Shown one piece after another: positions 52,494 through 63,629 of a stretch of DNA of 64,000 nucleotides; position 1 is the first letter of the stretch, and the number at the start of each line of letters is the position of its first letter. Source of the DNA: Nymphalis io (lineage: Eukaryota; Arthropoda; Insecta; Lepidoptera; Nymphalidae); assembly GCF_905147045.1 (NCBI RefSeq), contig NC_065892.1:14231501-14295500 (forward strand), read 5' to 3'. The position numbers and the translations under genes are program-made. The notes beneath the pieces were generated by a model, which saw only the letters and a program-made list of their open reading frames with translations, searched no databases and was not told the DNA's origin.

Positions 52494-53437
52494 GCTTTGT
52501 TGATTTCTGACAAACTTAGACTTACTTTAGATATGATGATGATGATGACTATATTATGAGTATATAATATTATAATATTATATTACGGGTTTGTTAGCAA
52601 AGAATAGTCAAAAAATATTGGATACCTATTAAAATTTATCTCATAAAAATACTTTATAAAATCAATGTTACAAATTTAGTATTAATATTGGCTTAAGCTG
52701 AAGACACATTCATTTTGTCTCCTGAAAAAGTTAGTTTTAATACGCTACTTACACTTGCCTGGTAAGCCTTTCTATGCAGTTTTTTGTAAAAATAGAAATA
52801 AACGACGACTCACACAGCTTATATTGGCTTACTTTCAAAGTACTGACAGAAACGTAAAACATGTGCCAACAAGAAGATTTACAAAGTTACAATACCATCG
52901 GCTGAAAGGTTCAAAAACACACCTTCAATAAAAAGGAGACAGCTAGATCAAGCAGCCAGTCAACTTATAGATAACCAGAACTGCATAAGTTATCAAGTTA
53001 TATAAATTAATTTAGATATAAGATAAAATGTCGAAAAAATATAAGCAATACAAATGAAGTTGGGACCAAAAGCTAATACGAAATAAAATAATGGAACATG
53101 AAACGGTATTCCTTCACTCGGAAGAAAGACGAAATTTCATAAGACATCACGTAGCCGGGCCGGTAACCCTTTTGCTTCTCGTAAATATTCAAGGTTACAT
53201 ACGCGTTCACAATTTTTACCGAATTTACTTGACTGGTGTTTAAGGCCACTAACCTCTGTGGTCATTAATACTCTGTGGTAGAGTTCCGATATATTACAGC
53301 TATCGTCCATTCACCAGTTACTCTAACGATCGTTGAAATATTTGCTTACATAAGCTAGCATGGTATTGTCAATGAAAGATAGTTATTGGCTGTTCAGTTG
53401 GCCAATAAGGTTCCCTATTTCTAGTTGCTGACTTAAT
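52494..53437. other. non-coding; short GAT repeat at 52530-52547
   Basis: No gene or known repeat. A small ATGATGATGATGATGA run follows the LINE-J1 at 52531. Confidence 0.45.
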
Positions 53438-53481
53438 CCTGGCAAATATTAAAAAATTGTGTTTTTTTAATATTTGCTAGG
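53438..53481. repeat. inverted repeat, 19-bp arms, 6-nt loop
   Basis: CCTGGCAAATATTAAAAAA (53438-53456) pairs with 53463-53481 (one mismatch) around TTGTGT. The right arm is the antisense poly(A) and last bases of the adjoining LINE-J1 fragment, so the left arm looks like a folded-back copy of the LINE's end. Confidence 0.85.
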
Positions 53482-53673
53482 AGGGCAAATGACTCTACTC
53501 CACCTGATGGTAAATGGTAGTAGAGTCCAAACGCAACGACGGCCAGTGCAGTCGGGAAGAATGTTCTGCACCCCCCCCCGCCTTGTTGGCCCGCAAGATG
53601 CCTCTTCACGCCTCGTTTGATGGAACCCGTATTGTAAGAGGAGATGAACATGTGAGCTAGTAAAGAATTCAAA
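53463..53673 (-). mobile_element. LINE-J1 3' fragment
   Basis: Antisense of the LINE-J1 end: T-run, AGGAGGGCAAATGACTC, CCACCTGATGGTAAATGG, AACGCAACGACGGCCAGTGC, a C-run of 10, GCCTCTTCACGCCTCGTTTG, ending in the AHMFISSYNTGSIKRGVKRH codons. 5'-truncated and somewhat diverged. Confidence 0.9.
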
Positions 53674-53677
53674 TGTA

Positions 53678-53745
53678 ATTAAACTGGCTTACTTCAACCC
53701 GGAACACAACAATTTTACCAAGTACTGCTGTTTTGCGGTAAATAA
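53678..53745 (-). mobile_element. SINE-B fragment
   Basis: TTAAACTGGCTTACTTCAACCCGGAACACAAC and AAGTACTGCTGTTTTGCGGT are antisense SINE-B, just beside the LINE-J1 fragment. Confidence 0.65.
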
Positions 53746-53892
53746 AATAATATAATACCGCAAACCGTATATATAATAGATATATAGACAAAAGTATAAT
53801 ATGATCTCGTATATTTGCTACTACAATCAATTCCATGTTTATTTTTTACCCGCTCTTTTCATGGCCGTACGTTAAATAAGTTTGTAATATTA
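53746..53892. other. non-coding
   Basis: Nothing recognised. Confidence 0.5.
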
Positions 53893-54065
53893 TCATTGTT
53901 TTCTCGCCCCGCGCGTCCCGCGGGAGCTCCCCTCATTTGAATACGCGCTGTTTATTGTTCCCGACTTTTTCTTCGCAGTTTCTAGAATTATCGAATAATA
54001 TTTCTCTCGGTTGGATGTGCGGGTATTATCTTGGGATTCCGTGTGAGTACACCGCTCGAAGGATT
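53893..54065. other. GC-rich island with candidate small exon 53979-54042
   Basis: CTCGCCCCGCGCGTCCCGCGGGAGCTCCCC is the most GC-rich spot for several kb. On the plus strand a strong acceptor-like tract (CGACTTTTTCTTCGCAG) ends at 53978, and a strong donor-like GTGAGT begins at 54043. The 64 bases between have one stop-free frame of three (FLELSNNISLGWMCGYYLGI). Nothing matches a family I know. Could equally be a promoter or enhancer. Confidence 0.2.
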
Positions 54066-54644
54066 ATTTGATTTGCTGTCGCGCTGTATATCAAGAATTA
54101 TAAACGACAATTGCTGCTGGTTTTTCTTGTATTGTTGTGACGTTCTTCAAATTATTATCGTAGAAATGCCTGACTTTATAGAAATATTATGCAATTTGTG
54201 ATTTATTACAAAATTTAAAAACATGTTGAATATTTTTTCAGTGTAAGCAAATTATTTATAGGTACGCACATCATTAAATATTTCAAGGGGTATATATGTA
54301 CCTCTTGAAATATTCAGTGATGTATGATTTAAATAAAAAATACAAGTTGAAGAAATGCAAAGTTATATAAGAAATTAAAATAATATAATATATATAATAA
54401 TATAATATAATGTTGATATTGATAATATGTTGATAAAATTGACGAAGTTGCCTTACAAGTATCTACACTTATCTCCAGCTGGTAAGTAGAAAATAGTTTT
54501 ACTCTAACATTTATAAAAACGAATATCACGTTATTCGCTCATATAAATATTTAAAAAAAAATCTATTAACAAAAAAATATGCATACATACTGTCTACTTT
54601 ATCTTGCTTTGATTTTAGGATATAATGTATCCTTTATTTGTTGA
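54066..54644. other. non-coding, AT-rich
   Basis: Nothing recognised. The 66-codon minus frame at 54329-54529 is low complexity. Confidence 0.5.
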
Positions 54645-54911
54645 TTACTGGTGGTAGAGCTTTGTGCAAGCTGGTCGGGGTAGGTACCACCCATCATCAG
54701 ATATTCTACCGCTAAACAGCAGTACTTGGTATTGTTGTGTTCCGGTTTGAAGGGTAAGTGAGCTAGTGTAATTACAGGCAAAAGGGACATTACATCTTAG
54801 TTCCCAAGGTTGGTGGTGCATTGGCGATGTAAGCGATAGTTAACATTTCTTACAATGCCAATGTCTAAGGGCGTTGGTGACCACTTACCATCACCATATT
54901 CTATAAAAAAA
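54645..54911 (+). mobile_element. SINE-B, near full length
   Basis: ACTGGTGGTAGAGCTTTGTG, GGGGTAGGTACCACCCATCA, ATTCTACCGCTAAACAGCAG, GGTTTGAAGGGTAAGTGAGC, GATGTAAGCGATAGTTAACA and ACCACTTACCATCACC, then a deletion of the hairpin's right half and TATTCTAT with poly(A). Confidence 0.9.
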
Positions 54912-55401
54912 ACAATCTAAAACGTAAATACAGTGCTTTACTGTAATCGTATCTTTCTCGATAACGCGAATGTGACCGCGTACTGCGTGCATCTGTAAAA
55001 ATATTTGAAATATTCGTTTTAAAAATGGAAAACTAGAACATAGTTGTAATATTTTTTTAAATAGATATGTTTATTTTATTGTTATAAAATTGTTCCCAAT
55101 AATTAAACTATTTATCAAAAATATATTTTTTTTTTACTTAATAATATTTTAATAACCATACGTAGAACTAAATTCGTCAATTTTAAATCGCGGTGGCGGA
55201 GCTTCTACTATACATATAATAATAGCATTCTATCGTTTTTTGTTATTTTCATCGGATCAGATTGTTTAGAGTTTTTGCATTAATTTCAATATTACATTGA
55301 TGACATTAAAAACGTTATGACTTTACGTTGCAATTACTGACTCGGTTGTAAGTTTGTCTATTAATCTTATATTAATAGTTTTATTTCTAATCTTATAGAT
55401 T
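54912..55401. other. non-coding, AT-rich
   Basis: Nothing recognised. Confidence 0.5.
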
Positions 55402-55622
55402 TCTAGCGATTCAACCACGACTTTTCCCATGTAATAATCAAAAATCCAGTTAAACGGGATAAAAAGGCCAAAATATTTCAATTATGTCCTATTTTAGCTG
55501 TGATTAAGCTTGAAGAAATAGCAAAATTGGTAACTCGCAAGTAACCATATTAACTTTAAAAGAGGCAGGTATTTTGAAATCACAAACAGACACTTTTATT
55601 TTATTTATTTGTATAGATAGAA
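55402..55622 (-). mobile_element. Helitron-like element
   Basis: TTCTAGCGATTCAACCACGACTTTTCCC at the left, AAAATCCAGTTAAACGGGATAAA, TTTTAGCTGTGATTAAGCTTG (shared with 38033-38112) and CAAACAGACACTTTTATTTT to TATAGATAG at the right. Confidence 0.5.
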
Positions 55623-55679
55623 GCGATTCACTAATTTATTGTTCGTCAAATAAGAATCTAATGCCGGTTCAGAAAAGAC

Positions 55680-55885
55680 AACACACCTACCTGAAAAGAA
55701 AAGTATTTGTTTGCAAATTATTTATCAGTATAACAACGAAATAGCCAGGAGGCGATTGGTTCATTTCCAAAGTGTGCTATCATCCATAAACTCACTAATT
55801 GTACCTTATGCACACAAGCGTTCTTTTACATTTTTTTATTTTATTTTGCAAAATAGGCATTTTGAACGCTTTTTGTGAACCTTTT
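55680..55885 (-). repeat. family F repeat (LINE 3' end-like)
   Basis: AACGAAATAGCCAGGAGGCG, GCTATCATCCATAAACTCAC and CACACAAGCGTTCTTTTAC align with 21800-21910 in the same order. No coding part seen. Confidence 0.5.
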
Positions 55886-55888
55886 TGT

Positions 55889-55935
55889 GATCAATGTATA
55901 TGGTTGTACAGCATGTACAACCATATACATTGATC
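55889..55935. repeat. inverted repeat, 22-bp perfect arms, 3-nt loop
   Basis: 55889-55910 and 55914-55935 are exact reverse complements (arms contain AATGTATATGGTTGTACA) around GCA. It follows a family F repeat. Confidence 0.95.
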
Positions 55936-56035
55936 CAAAAAAGAGTTATTGCCTCATTTAAAATTATTCTATATATTTTATATATCAGTTATATTATGAG
56001 TTCATCATATATATATCTACTAACTATTTACTTCT
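55936..56035. other. non-coding
   Basis: Nothing recognised. Confidence 0.5.
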
Positions 56036-56118
56036 AAGTGCCTCGTCGGTCTGGTGGCTAGACTTTAAAGCCGCAGACTTAAATACCCCGGGTGCTAATT
56101 CGGATCAATATGCCTATT
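56036..56118 (+). mobile_element. SINE-C-like tRNA head
   Basis: GTGCCTCGTCGGTCTGGTGGCTAGAC matches the SINE-C head at 56860-56888 (minus strand) and is followed by GCCGCAGACTTAAATACCCCGGGTGC with a poor B box. Not a tRNA gene. Confidence 0.5.
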
Positions 56119-56149
56119 TGACTTTTAAATCCAACTGAGACAGCAAATA

Positions 56150-56290
56150 TGTTTTCGCCAAAATTTTGATAAAATTTAACTTTTATCCAAGGTTAATACA
56201 TAAGACATTTCGAATCTCGATGAAGTACATAACCGATCCTCAAGAGATATCCAACGTGGAAGCGAACGAAGTCGCGGGGAAAGCTAGTCG
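56150..56290 (+). mobile_element. Helitron-like 3' part
   Basis: ATCCAAGGTTAATACATAAG, then GAAGCGAACGAAGTCGCGGG and the terminus AAAGCTAGT. It is the only copy here oriented with CTAG at its right end. Confidence 0.55.
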
Positions 56291-56483
56291 TATATTATAT
56301 TAATATTTCATGAATGCGTGCCCGCGGGAATGTTTTACACACGATTGGGCCAGCGTGACCGGCGACCCGGGAGCGATATCAAAACTCACTGCGCAATAAC
56401 TAGGAATTGAATATGATAGGTTATTGGATCGAACTTATGAAAAACTAGCGATTCACATCGACTTTGCGCAAATATTTCTTATC
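56291..56483. other. non-coding; CpG-rich spot 56310-56380
   Basis: GTGCCCGCGGGAATG and GCGTGACCGGCGACCCGGGAGCG stand out. No frame or family. Confidence 0.4.
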
Positions 56484-56888
56484 TGTACAGGATTATCTGA
56501 ATGATACCTACTCACCAGACTTTTAATTGAATGTCCTCCAGATCGATTTTGGCCACGGCAGCCAATCTCAAGAGAGATTAGCCAACTACGCAGGAGATAT
56601 TATAGTGCAGGGTATGTGAAAACACGGGTGCACTCTTAATTCCCTAACTCTCATAATCCGATGGGACAGCAATCCGACACGACCGGAAAGAGTTCAGACG
56701 CAGGACCAACGGCTTTACGTGTTTTCCTCGACACGGAATTGTACACACTTCCAACTACCAGATTCCGGGCTGCTACTGAGAATTTTCTGCCAAAAAACCC
56801 AATAACATTTTAATGGCCCGACCTGGGAATTGAACCCAGGACCTCCAGGTCTACGGTCTTACATCAAGCGACTAGACCAACGAGGCAG
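56484..56888 (-). mobile_element. SINE-C, best copy
   Basis: On the minus strand the head is TCTGCCTCGTTGGTCTAGTC with B box GGTTCAATTCCCAGGTCGGGCC. A long body follows (AACCCTTTCCGGTCGTGTCG-type text, TCCCATCGGATTATGAGAGT, GTGCACCCGTGTTTTC, CTGCGTAGTTGGCTAATCTC), fading out near 56484. The head cannot fold an acceptor stem, so it is a SINE. The 3' terminus is not defined. Confidence 0.65.
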
Positions 56889-57486
56889 ATTCACTAGATA
56901 TCCTAACACCAAACAGCAATATATTGTGTTAATATTTTTAACCAATATAATTACCTATATTTAATATATATATGTAAATATACAAGGACATTACCACTAA
57001 AACCCCGTAGTAGCGAGTGTATTGAAGGTGTATGGAATGGCTTAAATTTCTTACTGTCTGTGTCTATAACCATAGGTAGCCAATTTGTATATCTCCGTTC
57101 GTGAAACAAATTAAAAAATTACGTAAAATATCAAAAATATGTTAGGCTAAATAACAGCCTTAATATTATGACTTCATATATTAAGGTAGCCGTGTGTTAA
57201 GTAAAAAAACCGTGCTTGGAATCCAGGCTTGAAAGCTGGATAAAGTCACTTTGATATTTAAATTATTTTTAAGCGTGTGTTTTACGTAATAAAGAATCGC
57301 ATGTCTGGCGGTTTTTTAATAAAGGCTTCAATTAGTTATAAAAATAATTAGTACAGTTTATCAGACACAGAGTAGTAGGCATTACTCTGTGCCTGATAAA
57401 AATGCGTGGATAGAATGATTACTGGTTCACGTGCAAAAGAACTAAATGTATGTAATTCATAAAAAATGTATTTAAACAAACAAGAA
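56889..57486. other. non-coding with one hairpin
   Basis: No gene. An inverted repeat (57357-57374 with 57383-57400, 18-bp arms with one mismatch, 8-nt loop) contains GACACAGAGTA and TACTCTGTGCC. Confidence 0.5.
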
Positions 57487-57592
57487 AATGAGTAACTACT
57501 GAGTTTCTTGTCGGTTTTCGACATTCCAAACCGGTGGTAGCGCTTGACGATTCATAAGTATTTGTAAAAGTCTACCTAAATAAAATAATATA
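57487..57592 (+). repeat. family G repeat (LINE 3' end-like)
   Basis: GAGTAACTACTGAGTTTCTTGTCGGTTTTC, CAAACCGGTGGTAGCGCTTGACGATTCATAAG and TTGTAAAAGTCTACC then TAAATAAAATAAT. I know this text as one of the commonest repeats in butterflies and moths. Probably a LINE 3' UTR. Related copy on the other strand at 36963-37115. Confidence 0.55.
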
Positions 57593-59544
57593 AACATATA
57601 CAAAATAAACCTACAAACATGATACACGATCGGTGGTACTTATATTCACAGAAAAAAATACGATTAACTATTTTTTCTTTGTGAGATTTTGGTTATCCTT
57701 TCTTAGTACTTAATTACTCTTTGATTGCTGAAATACTTTCGGAGGAACGTAATCTGGCGGAATTTGTTTAGAGATTATTTTGAAAGAAAAACAAATAACA
57801 CTGCTTAACCAAACACCCGCTAAACAGCGTTTATATAAATATGACCGTTCAACAATAATGGGACATTTCCGATTTACTATCGGAACCTGACAATCACCAT
57901 AAAGAGCGACAGAGTATATCCAATGCGTTTAAATTGAATTTAAATAAAACTCAACATAACAACATCTTCGAAAGCGAAACACTAACTTGTAAGGTAGCAT
58001 TTCTTTCGTCATTGAAATAGTCCATTCACTTCCATCCCGAGTGACCATTTCTATAGAATTTTCGTCAAAGGACTATATACTTATTTACTGAATCTGTTTA
58101 CAATGGCTGCGCTTCGAAGCGATTTATTCCACTTTGTCCGTCGCAAACAAAGGCTCAGTTATTGGTATCAACGTCAGTGAATATCGTTAACATATAAGAG
58201 GAATTATTAACAGTGAATGCTTTTTACGAATATTTCGCATTACGGTCATTATAATTATGCATATTATCTGGAACGGGCTCGCAAAAAGAGGATATAAGAG
58301 GCATCGTATTGATATTAAAAATATAATCATATCAAACGGTATGTGTCGTTTAAGTTTTGGATTTAACACGTACACTACATTTTATTAACTTTTATTGCAT
58401 TTAACGTCCTTTGTGGAGACAATCGCGCGACGTAGCTGAAGCTCTCCAGTGCTTTCGCCTCTTTGACGCTTCGAGCGCACTTTCGCCATTCTGACAGAGA
58501 ACCCGGGTTTGCATATAAACCACTGCTATATCCACCAGAATGTCCAAGAATGAAAAGCATTGTTTTATTTAAAGGAAATAAGGATTTTTATGATACAAAC
58601 CGAGCAAAAAGTTTGTTTTTAACTTTAATAATTGTTATAGTTGGTTCACGTAGCGATATACATATTCATGATGATTGATGTAATGAAGAACATATAATTA
58701 TAAGTGTTCTTAACTTTCTTGTTAAAACTTAATTTAACCATTTTTTGTAGACATAATCGTACTTGTTTTTTTTGCGTATATTAAAAACACAAGACTGCAA
58801 TTGAACTTATTTCATTTTTTTAGATTAACTAACGTCTAACGCCTCTCATTATGCCAACGATGAAAACGTAGTATAATTAAAAAGTGCAACATGTAAATAT
58901 AAAGTCCATGGGCCTTTCCTTAATTGGCAAATAAGGTTTGCAACCTTTGTTTCTAAATAAAGCCTTAATTACATAGAAACTAGTTAAAAATATAATTTCA
59001 AATTTTAACCATGTCGAATATATTAAAATAATAAAACCGTTTACGAAATAGTTTCATAGTTCGCGCTAATTTTGCAAATATATGCAAATAAGGATAGCGA
59101 GGATATTATTGTCAAATACACACATTTCGCTACGGATAACGAAACCGCAGGTATGTTGTAAAATTCTCGTTTCGGTTTCCGAACCAACCACTATCTGACC
59201 AGCAAAAAGCGAGGCTTAACACTAAACCATTCATATATATAAAAATAACGTCATCGATTGAAAAATAGTAACAAATATTTGGCTTGTTTCTCGAATCGCT
59301 TTTATAGCGTAAATGTATTATTATATAACCTATACTAATAATAGAAATTCTAATACATTATATATTTCCACTAAAGCCTACTTCTTAACGGCATGCGAAA
59401 CTTTTACTAAGTAACTTTTGCTGTTTCTTTTACTTAAAACGTAGACACTATTATTATTTTATTACAATTTCTATTTGTGCCATTTTTGAATAATTAATTG
59501 AAAAAAAATTAAACAATAAATTGGTACTTTAATGACCAAATCCA
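57593..59544. other. non-coding; composition island 58000-58560
   Basis: 58000-58560 is long, non-repetitive and less AT-rich, with CpG clusters near 58430-58500 and a TATAAA at 58516. It could be conserved non-coding or promoter DNA. The short frames around 58.2-58.7 kb on both strands show no domain. The rest is AT-rich and unrecognised. Confidence 0.35.
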
Positions 59545-59640
59545 AGAACCGAAATAGCCCAGTGAAACAAATGCCAATGATCTCAGGTTCAAAGACAAGC
59601 GCGTATTTATATAAAATATTCTCATGCTCGGTGGCTTTTA
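59545..59640 (+). mobile_element. SINE-A-like head relic
   Basis: GAACCGAAATAGCCCAGTGAAAC and GATCTCAGGTTCAAAGACAAGC (A- and B-box remnants), then TATTCTCATGCTCGGTGGC. Similar to the head at 41262. Confidence 0.45.
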
Positions 59641-61382
59641 TAATTAATAATATCTAGAAGCTCAAAATCCGTTTTTTCAGAGTAGAAACTTTTACCCAGT
59701 GTTTGACTTTGCCTAAAATTATTCCAGCATTAGTGACAATAGCACTATGTCACTAACACACATTATGTTAACAAACGTCATTATTTTTTAAATATACTAA
59801 TTTTGGATTTCATTAGAAAGCCCTTAATTATACAAAAGCACAAAATTGAAATATAGTATATACTGGGTATATTTGTGTGACTGGAAATATATATAATAAA
59901 TTATTTCAAACTACACTTTCGTTCTAGGAAATGTTTTTACTAGAATAAAATAACATATATATTGTGGTTTAAGTCGCAAGTGCGAACTTGTCGCTTAATA
60001 TTACTTACAATATAATTAACTTTATATACTCACGGTTCTACATAACACATTTATAAGCGGCGTGTTGCGCTGCATCATATGCAAATATGTCACAGTTATC
60101 TCAGAGGATCGGTTCTCTTCTGACAAAGATTCAATTACGTTCGTTATGTACAGAGTAGCTACTATATATATAATTCTTGCGTTACACAATTAATTTATTT
60201 CTTCTTTTTTGTATGATTTTGGTATTCTAATGTTACCGTATTCTACAACTGTATTGTATACTAACTTATATTTACTATTTACTGTCATATAGACGGTCAA
60301 TTGAGAATAATTAACTTTAATAATTTTAAAAGTTGTCAGAAAATAAAATAAAGTCAAAGTAAGTAAGTTCATTTAAATACATTTGTTATAAAATTAATAA
60401 GGTAATAGTCGAAAATATTGAGTTCGTATTACCTTACACACAAATACATACAACACGTTACATAGGATACATACATTACAAAGGTAACTCGGCTAAATTA
60501 AAAACGCATAATTAATGAGAACTCTAGTGTAAAATAGCCTGTACCTTCAATTTCTCGATAGACTTACTGTGGGTTCCGGTTATCTAAAGAATAGAAAAAT
60601 GTAATAAATTAAATTCAGACATGGAATGAATTGTAAACTATTCAATTATTTGTACAATTGAAATTTGCATACAATTACTATAAACCAAGTCGTATTTCAA
60701 TATTTTACCGTAATTATCTCGAATATGTTACGTGAATTGAGTATGTAGTTAATTTTGGGACAGAAGTCTTAACAGGCATATCATATTTACTTAAAAGTCT
60801 ACAGGCACATATCCTGCATGAGTGAACAAACGAAACAGTAAAAATAAAGATTTGTACAAACAAATTTACTTTTAAATAGAGAAGTATACATGTTTACTTT
60901 AAATGTATTAAAATTAAATGCCGGCTTAGCTGTAATGAGAACCATATTAATATGTGTGGGAGTATACTCTGCATTTGCGGTATAGAAAATTAGATACTAT
61001 CGATGGTAATTGGTATTTTTATAAGTTACTTTCACATTATTATAACTTTCTTATTTAGGATAATGCAGCTGATATTAGCGCGATCTTTGTCTTGAGAAAA
61101 AGGCTATTCACACATTATAATTTGGCCCTAAAGCTTTGTCTACATGAAAATTAAATAAGACAAAAATATTGATTTATCCTTTTCAATGTTTAATATATTT
61201 TTATTTTTGTGTAGCATAACGTGAAAATGTCGTTTTAGAACTCAAATTTTTTTATATACCAAACCATACCTTCAGATGGTTTCAAATAAAGAAGGTAATA
61301 TTGGTGACGTATGTAGGATGGCGCATAGGATGTGCTTATAAGAATATTAGTTTTAATATAAAATGGTAACTTTTTTTAATTT
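59641..61382. other. non-coding, AT-rich
   Basis: No gene or known repeat. The 60-codon frame at 60190-60372 is not supported. Confidence 0.45.
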
Positions 61383-62520
61383 TATTTATTTATTAATTTG
61401 GAAAACATACAGCATAATATAATACATAAACATTTGGTAACAAAATAAGTCTCACATAAGCTATAAGTTTCCACTTTTACATTCAAACATGAAGTGTTTA
61501 ACAATAACAAGTTATTTAACAATTAATTACAATATATAAAGTCAAGTATTTAAAATGTAATTTAAAAAGCAGAACAAAAAAAAATATGAATATTAATGAC
61601 AAATACAGTTTTTAAGGCTTTTAAGAACTTAAATAAATTTTCGTTAAAGATAATCTATATTAGTGTAGCGTTTATTATAATTGTCACATGCTCTTACCAA
61701 AAAACGATTTTTAGCATAGTTCGATCTACACATTGGGACATAAAAGGTATGTTTTGACGGGCAATGTAATGTGAACACTTGATATAAATATTGTTAACTA
61801 GGTACATTGAATCGACAAAATTATTTACAATTTTGTAAAGAAAAACTTGATCTTTGCATTCGCTGCGTTTCTCAAGCGACAAAATATTAAGCTTATTAAT
61901 AGAATTGGACCCAAATTTACGCGTTAATTTTCTAATAAATGTATCCTGTACATTTTCGATAGCCAAAGTATACTTAGAGTATTGTGGATTCCAAACCGTT
62001 GAAGTGAATTCCAAATTAGATCTTACATACGAATTATACAAGAAATTAAATGTTTTGATATTTTTAAAGTCTCTTCCCTGGCGAAATATGAAACCCAACA
62101 TACCGTCAGCTTTTGCGATAATTTTATTCACATGCCTGTCAAATAAAAAATTAGTATCTAGAAGCACTCCTAGGTCCCTAACCTTACCCTCTTAATTAAA
62201 CCCTCTTAACTAAATGATTGGAAATTGTGTAATCAAATAAAATTAGATTTTTTTTTCTAGAAAATGTTATTATATAGCACTTATCAAAATTAAGATGTAA
62301 GCCGTTAGATGAACAATATTGCACTAAAATATCTAAATCATATTGCAAATTTGAGCAGTCATCACTTTTTTTATGATTTTAAATAGTTTTGTTTCATCGG
62401 CATATAGAAGTATGTTAGGATTTTGAAAATTTATCAGTATATCATTAATGAAAATGTTAAACAATAGAGGACCGAGGTGAGAGCCCTGAAGAACCCCAGA
62501 GAAACATTTGTTAAAGAAGA
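61383..62520 (-). mobile_element. LINE-J3 relic (Jockey/CR1 superfamily)
   Basis: T/A-rich end at 61383 (TTTTATTTATTTATTAATTT, antisense of a polyadenylated 3' UTR). The RT C-terminal region lies at 61694-62190. Further up on the minus strand are YADE (62393-62404) and LQGSHLGPLLFNIFINDI (about 62440-62503). Stops and frameshifts separate these parts. Copy begins near 62520. Confidence 0.82.
61694..62503 (-). pseudogene. LINE-J3 reverse transcriptase, broken
   Basis: RT fragment in at least two frames. The longest open part (61694-62167, 157 codons, beginning at a GTG) is the thumb and C-terminal region: LLDTNFLFDRHVNKI, KADGMLGFIFRQ, YNSYVRSNLEFTSTVWNP. The N-terminal side keeps motif B (LQGSHLGPLLF) but the catalytic YADD reads YADE, which would kill polymerase activity. 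Stops follow it, and a GAGGG duplication lies near 62190-62210. An old, inactive copy unlike J1 and J2 in sequence. Confidence 0.8.
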
Positions 62521-62799
62521 AGTAAATACTTTACTTACTTACTTATTTCATTTACTGGTTCTTCCCAGATGGTCGATTTTTAATAATTCACACGTATAAT
62601 GTTTCATATCTATAAAAAATCATTTAGGAGTGATACAAAAATTAGTAAAAATAATATTAAATAGTCAACGGTACTTTAGTTATGAAAACTTATTTGCTGT
62701 TTGACGAGGAACAAACGAGCTTTAGCTAACGAAACAATTTGAATCCCGAACAGAATGAATAAATCAAAATAATTACAACTCAAGCAAATGAAATGATTC
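62521..62799. other. non-coding
   Basis: A short TTACTTACTTACTTA repeat at 62531. Nothing else recognised. Confidence 0.5.
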
Positions 62800-62975
62800 A
62801 GAAGTTGACAGCAGACCTTGCACGGCATACATATGCTACTACTAAACAGCAATACTTAGTATTGTTGTTATGGTTTCGGTTTGAAGAATGAGTGAGCCAG
62901 TGTAATTACAGGCACAAGGAACATAACATCTTCGTTCCCAAGGTTTTGCCCGTCAGCTTATCTATAACATTAAAA
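62800..62975 (+). mobile_element. SINE-B, internally deleted
   Basis: ACTACTAAACAGCAATACTT, GGTTTGAAGAATGAGTGAGC, CAGTGTAATTACAGGCACAA and CATCTTCGTTCCCAAGGTTT. It then jumps to TTGCCCGTCAGC and TATAACATTAAAAAAAA, lacking the 3' hairpin. Confidence 0.75.
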
Positions 62976-63629
62976 AAAATTGTCAGCAAAAATAGCTACG
63001 TCTATAAAAACAAATTATCTTAAAGAACACTCGTGTGTGTTCACTGTTCATATCGATAGAAATATCTAAATGTTAGTATGAATAAAACGCATCCGTGTCA
63101 TAAATAAACAAACCCAATAAGCCCGAAGGACGTCCATACATATACCTTATTCAATAAGGCTTCGTACATTTTTACATAGATAAAGTGCAAGCACATAAAA
63201 TGCAGCGCTATACAACTCTGAAGGACTTTAGAATCACTTGAAATTCTGAAAAGAAAATCGTCAAAGCTCTATATTGCCTCGCTCGATTGGGGCCATGGGA
63301 TCCGCGGAGGTTCTTTCACAATATTATCGAGGGAATTTAGTAACCAAATCGAATATAGTTTTTTTTCTTAACCAAATTAATACATATATTTTTTTATTTT
63401 TAATGATACATATATTTTTTATATTATTTCAATATAAACAGTGAAAATCATAAGAGAAATATTTATGATATATCTATAAACAGACTAAAATTCATTGCGT
63501 TTGTTAATAGACCTTTCGGTATTCACGAACCTACATGCCCTTTGCGTTTCATATACATTTTTAAAGACTAATGCGACTTAGTTGAAACTTAATTAAAATA
63601 TGATACTTTAACAATATATTCGTATCACG
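62976..63629. other. non-coding, nothing recognised
   Basis: Mixed composition at 63100-63330, AT-rich afterwards. No gene or repeat family. Confidence 0.4.

Noticed and set aside
56806..56888. tRNA gene on the minus strand
   Set aside because: Strong B box, but the acceptor ends (GCCTCGT and TCGGGCC) do not pair. It is the head of SINE-C.
58516..58560. TATAAA as a core promoter
   Set aside because: One TATAAA in AT-rich DNA is expected by chance. No initiator at the right distance and no frame or exon follows.
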